DNA of 5,227 nucleotides, from the NCBI GenBank assembly GCA_034435315.1, contig DAOTYB010000337.1, positions 1 to 5,227 of the forward strand. Direction: 5' to 3'. Within the stretch, counting starts at the first letter, position 1. Each line of letters starts with the position of its first letter. The position numbers were made by a program, and so were the translations under genes. This DNA is from VGOB01 sp034435315 (GTDB lineage: Bacteria; Chloroflexota; Anaerolineae; UBA4142). Under the pieces are notes generated by a model. That model searched no databases. It saw nothing but the letters and a program-made list of their open reading frames with translations, and was not told the DNA's origin. Shown here piece by piece: positions 5,166-5,227 of this stretch.

Positions 5166-5204
5166 GGGGCGTGGGCGGGCGGCTTCGCCGCCCGCCCACG
5201 CCCC
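5166..5204. repeat. Perfect 18-bp GC-only hairpin
   Basis: The left arm (5166-5183, GGGGCGTGGGCGGGCGGC) is exactly complementary to the right arm (5187-5204) around a 3-nt TTC loop. All pairs are G-C except one T-A. It directly abuts the right repeat copy and shares its final GGGG. It is followed by TATTCTCTTGTTT, mildly T-rich but not a clean terminator tail, and no gene ends nearby within the window. It is probably a further module of the repeat element, or a terminator for a gene beyond the right edge. Confidence 0.65.
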
Positions 5205-5227
5205 TATTCTCTTGTTTCCCCCTCCCC

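Larger units (their letters stand above)
4932..5227. other. Non-coding region upstream of ftsK
   Basis: I find no protein gene or tRNA here. Besides the ftsK promoter, the region holds only short hairpins, the right GC-rich repeat copy and the 18-bp hairpin. The last 23 bases are C/T-rich (CCCCTCCCC at the very end), which could be the start of a further repeat unit cut by the window edge. Confidence 0.7.

Noticed and set aside
5079..5204. CRISPR-like repeat-spacer structure in the C/G-rich tail region
   Set aside because: There are no regularly spaced direct repeats. The structure is palindromic and single-copy at this site, and no cas gene is present.

Overview
The window reads as an ordinary chromosomal segment of a fairly GC-rich bacterium, most plausibly a Chloroflexota member (Anaerolineae-like). 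That placement is an inference. It rests on the lipoprotein with a long Pro/Thr-rich stalk before a WD40/TolB-type propeller, the SpoIIIE-sized FtsK, and the CTCTCCCC/GGGGAGAG-type intergenic repeats. No 16S rRNA or other marker is present to confirm it.

Layout. Positions 1-339 hold no convincing protein gene. They contain one copy of a GC-rich inverted-repeat element (core 100-172), an extended imperfect stem-loop (178-242), a possible 29-codon ORF (257-346) and a 7-nt-period AT-rich array (283-338) that runs almost into the next start codon. A forward EamA/DMT-family transporter follows (340-1218). It converges on a reverse-strand lipoprotein gene (1267-2406), and a 14-bp perfect hairpin (1224-1254) between the two stops probably terminates both. 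Upstream of the lipoprotein gene, on the same strand, is a full-length ftsK/spoIIIE-type DNA translocase (2565-4931). Positions 4932-5227 hold the ftsK promoter, small hairpins, the second copy of the GC-rich element in opposite orientation (5079-5154), and a perfect 18-bp GC-only hairpin (5166-5204).

How the genes relate. FtsK pumps chromosomal DNA at the division septum. The lipoprotein is probably an exported, membrane-anchored beta-propeller of unknown ligand. The EamA protein is an inner-membrane exporter or permease of unknown substrate. Nothing ties the three into one pathway. Each reverse-strand gene has its own promoter-like sequence, so ftsK and the lipoprotein gene are probably separate transcription units, although read-through from ftsK is possible.

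I see no defence system, CRISPR array, tRNA, rRNA, transposase or novel multi-gene system. The points worth a second look are in the non-coding DNA: the inverted pair of repeat elements bracketing the three genes, the heptameric array and small ORF abutting the transporter start, and the nearly leaderless arrangement at ftsK.
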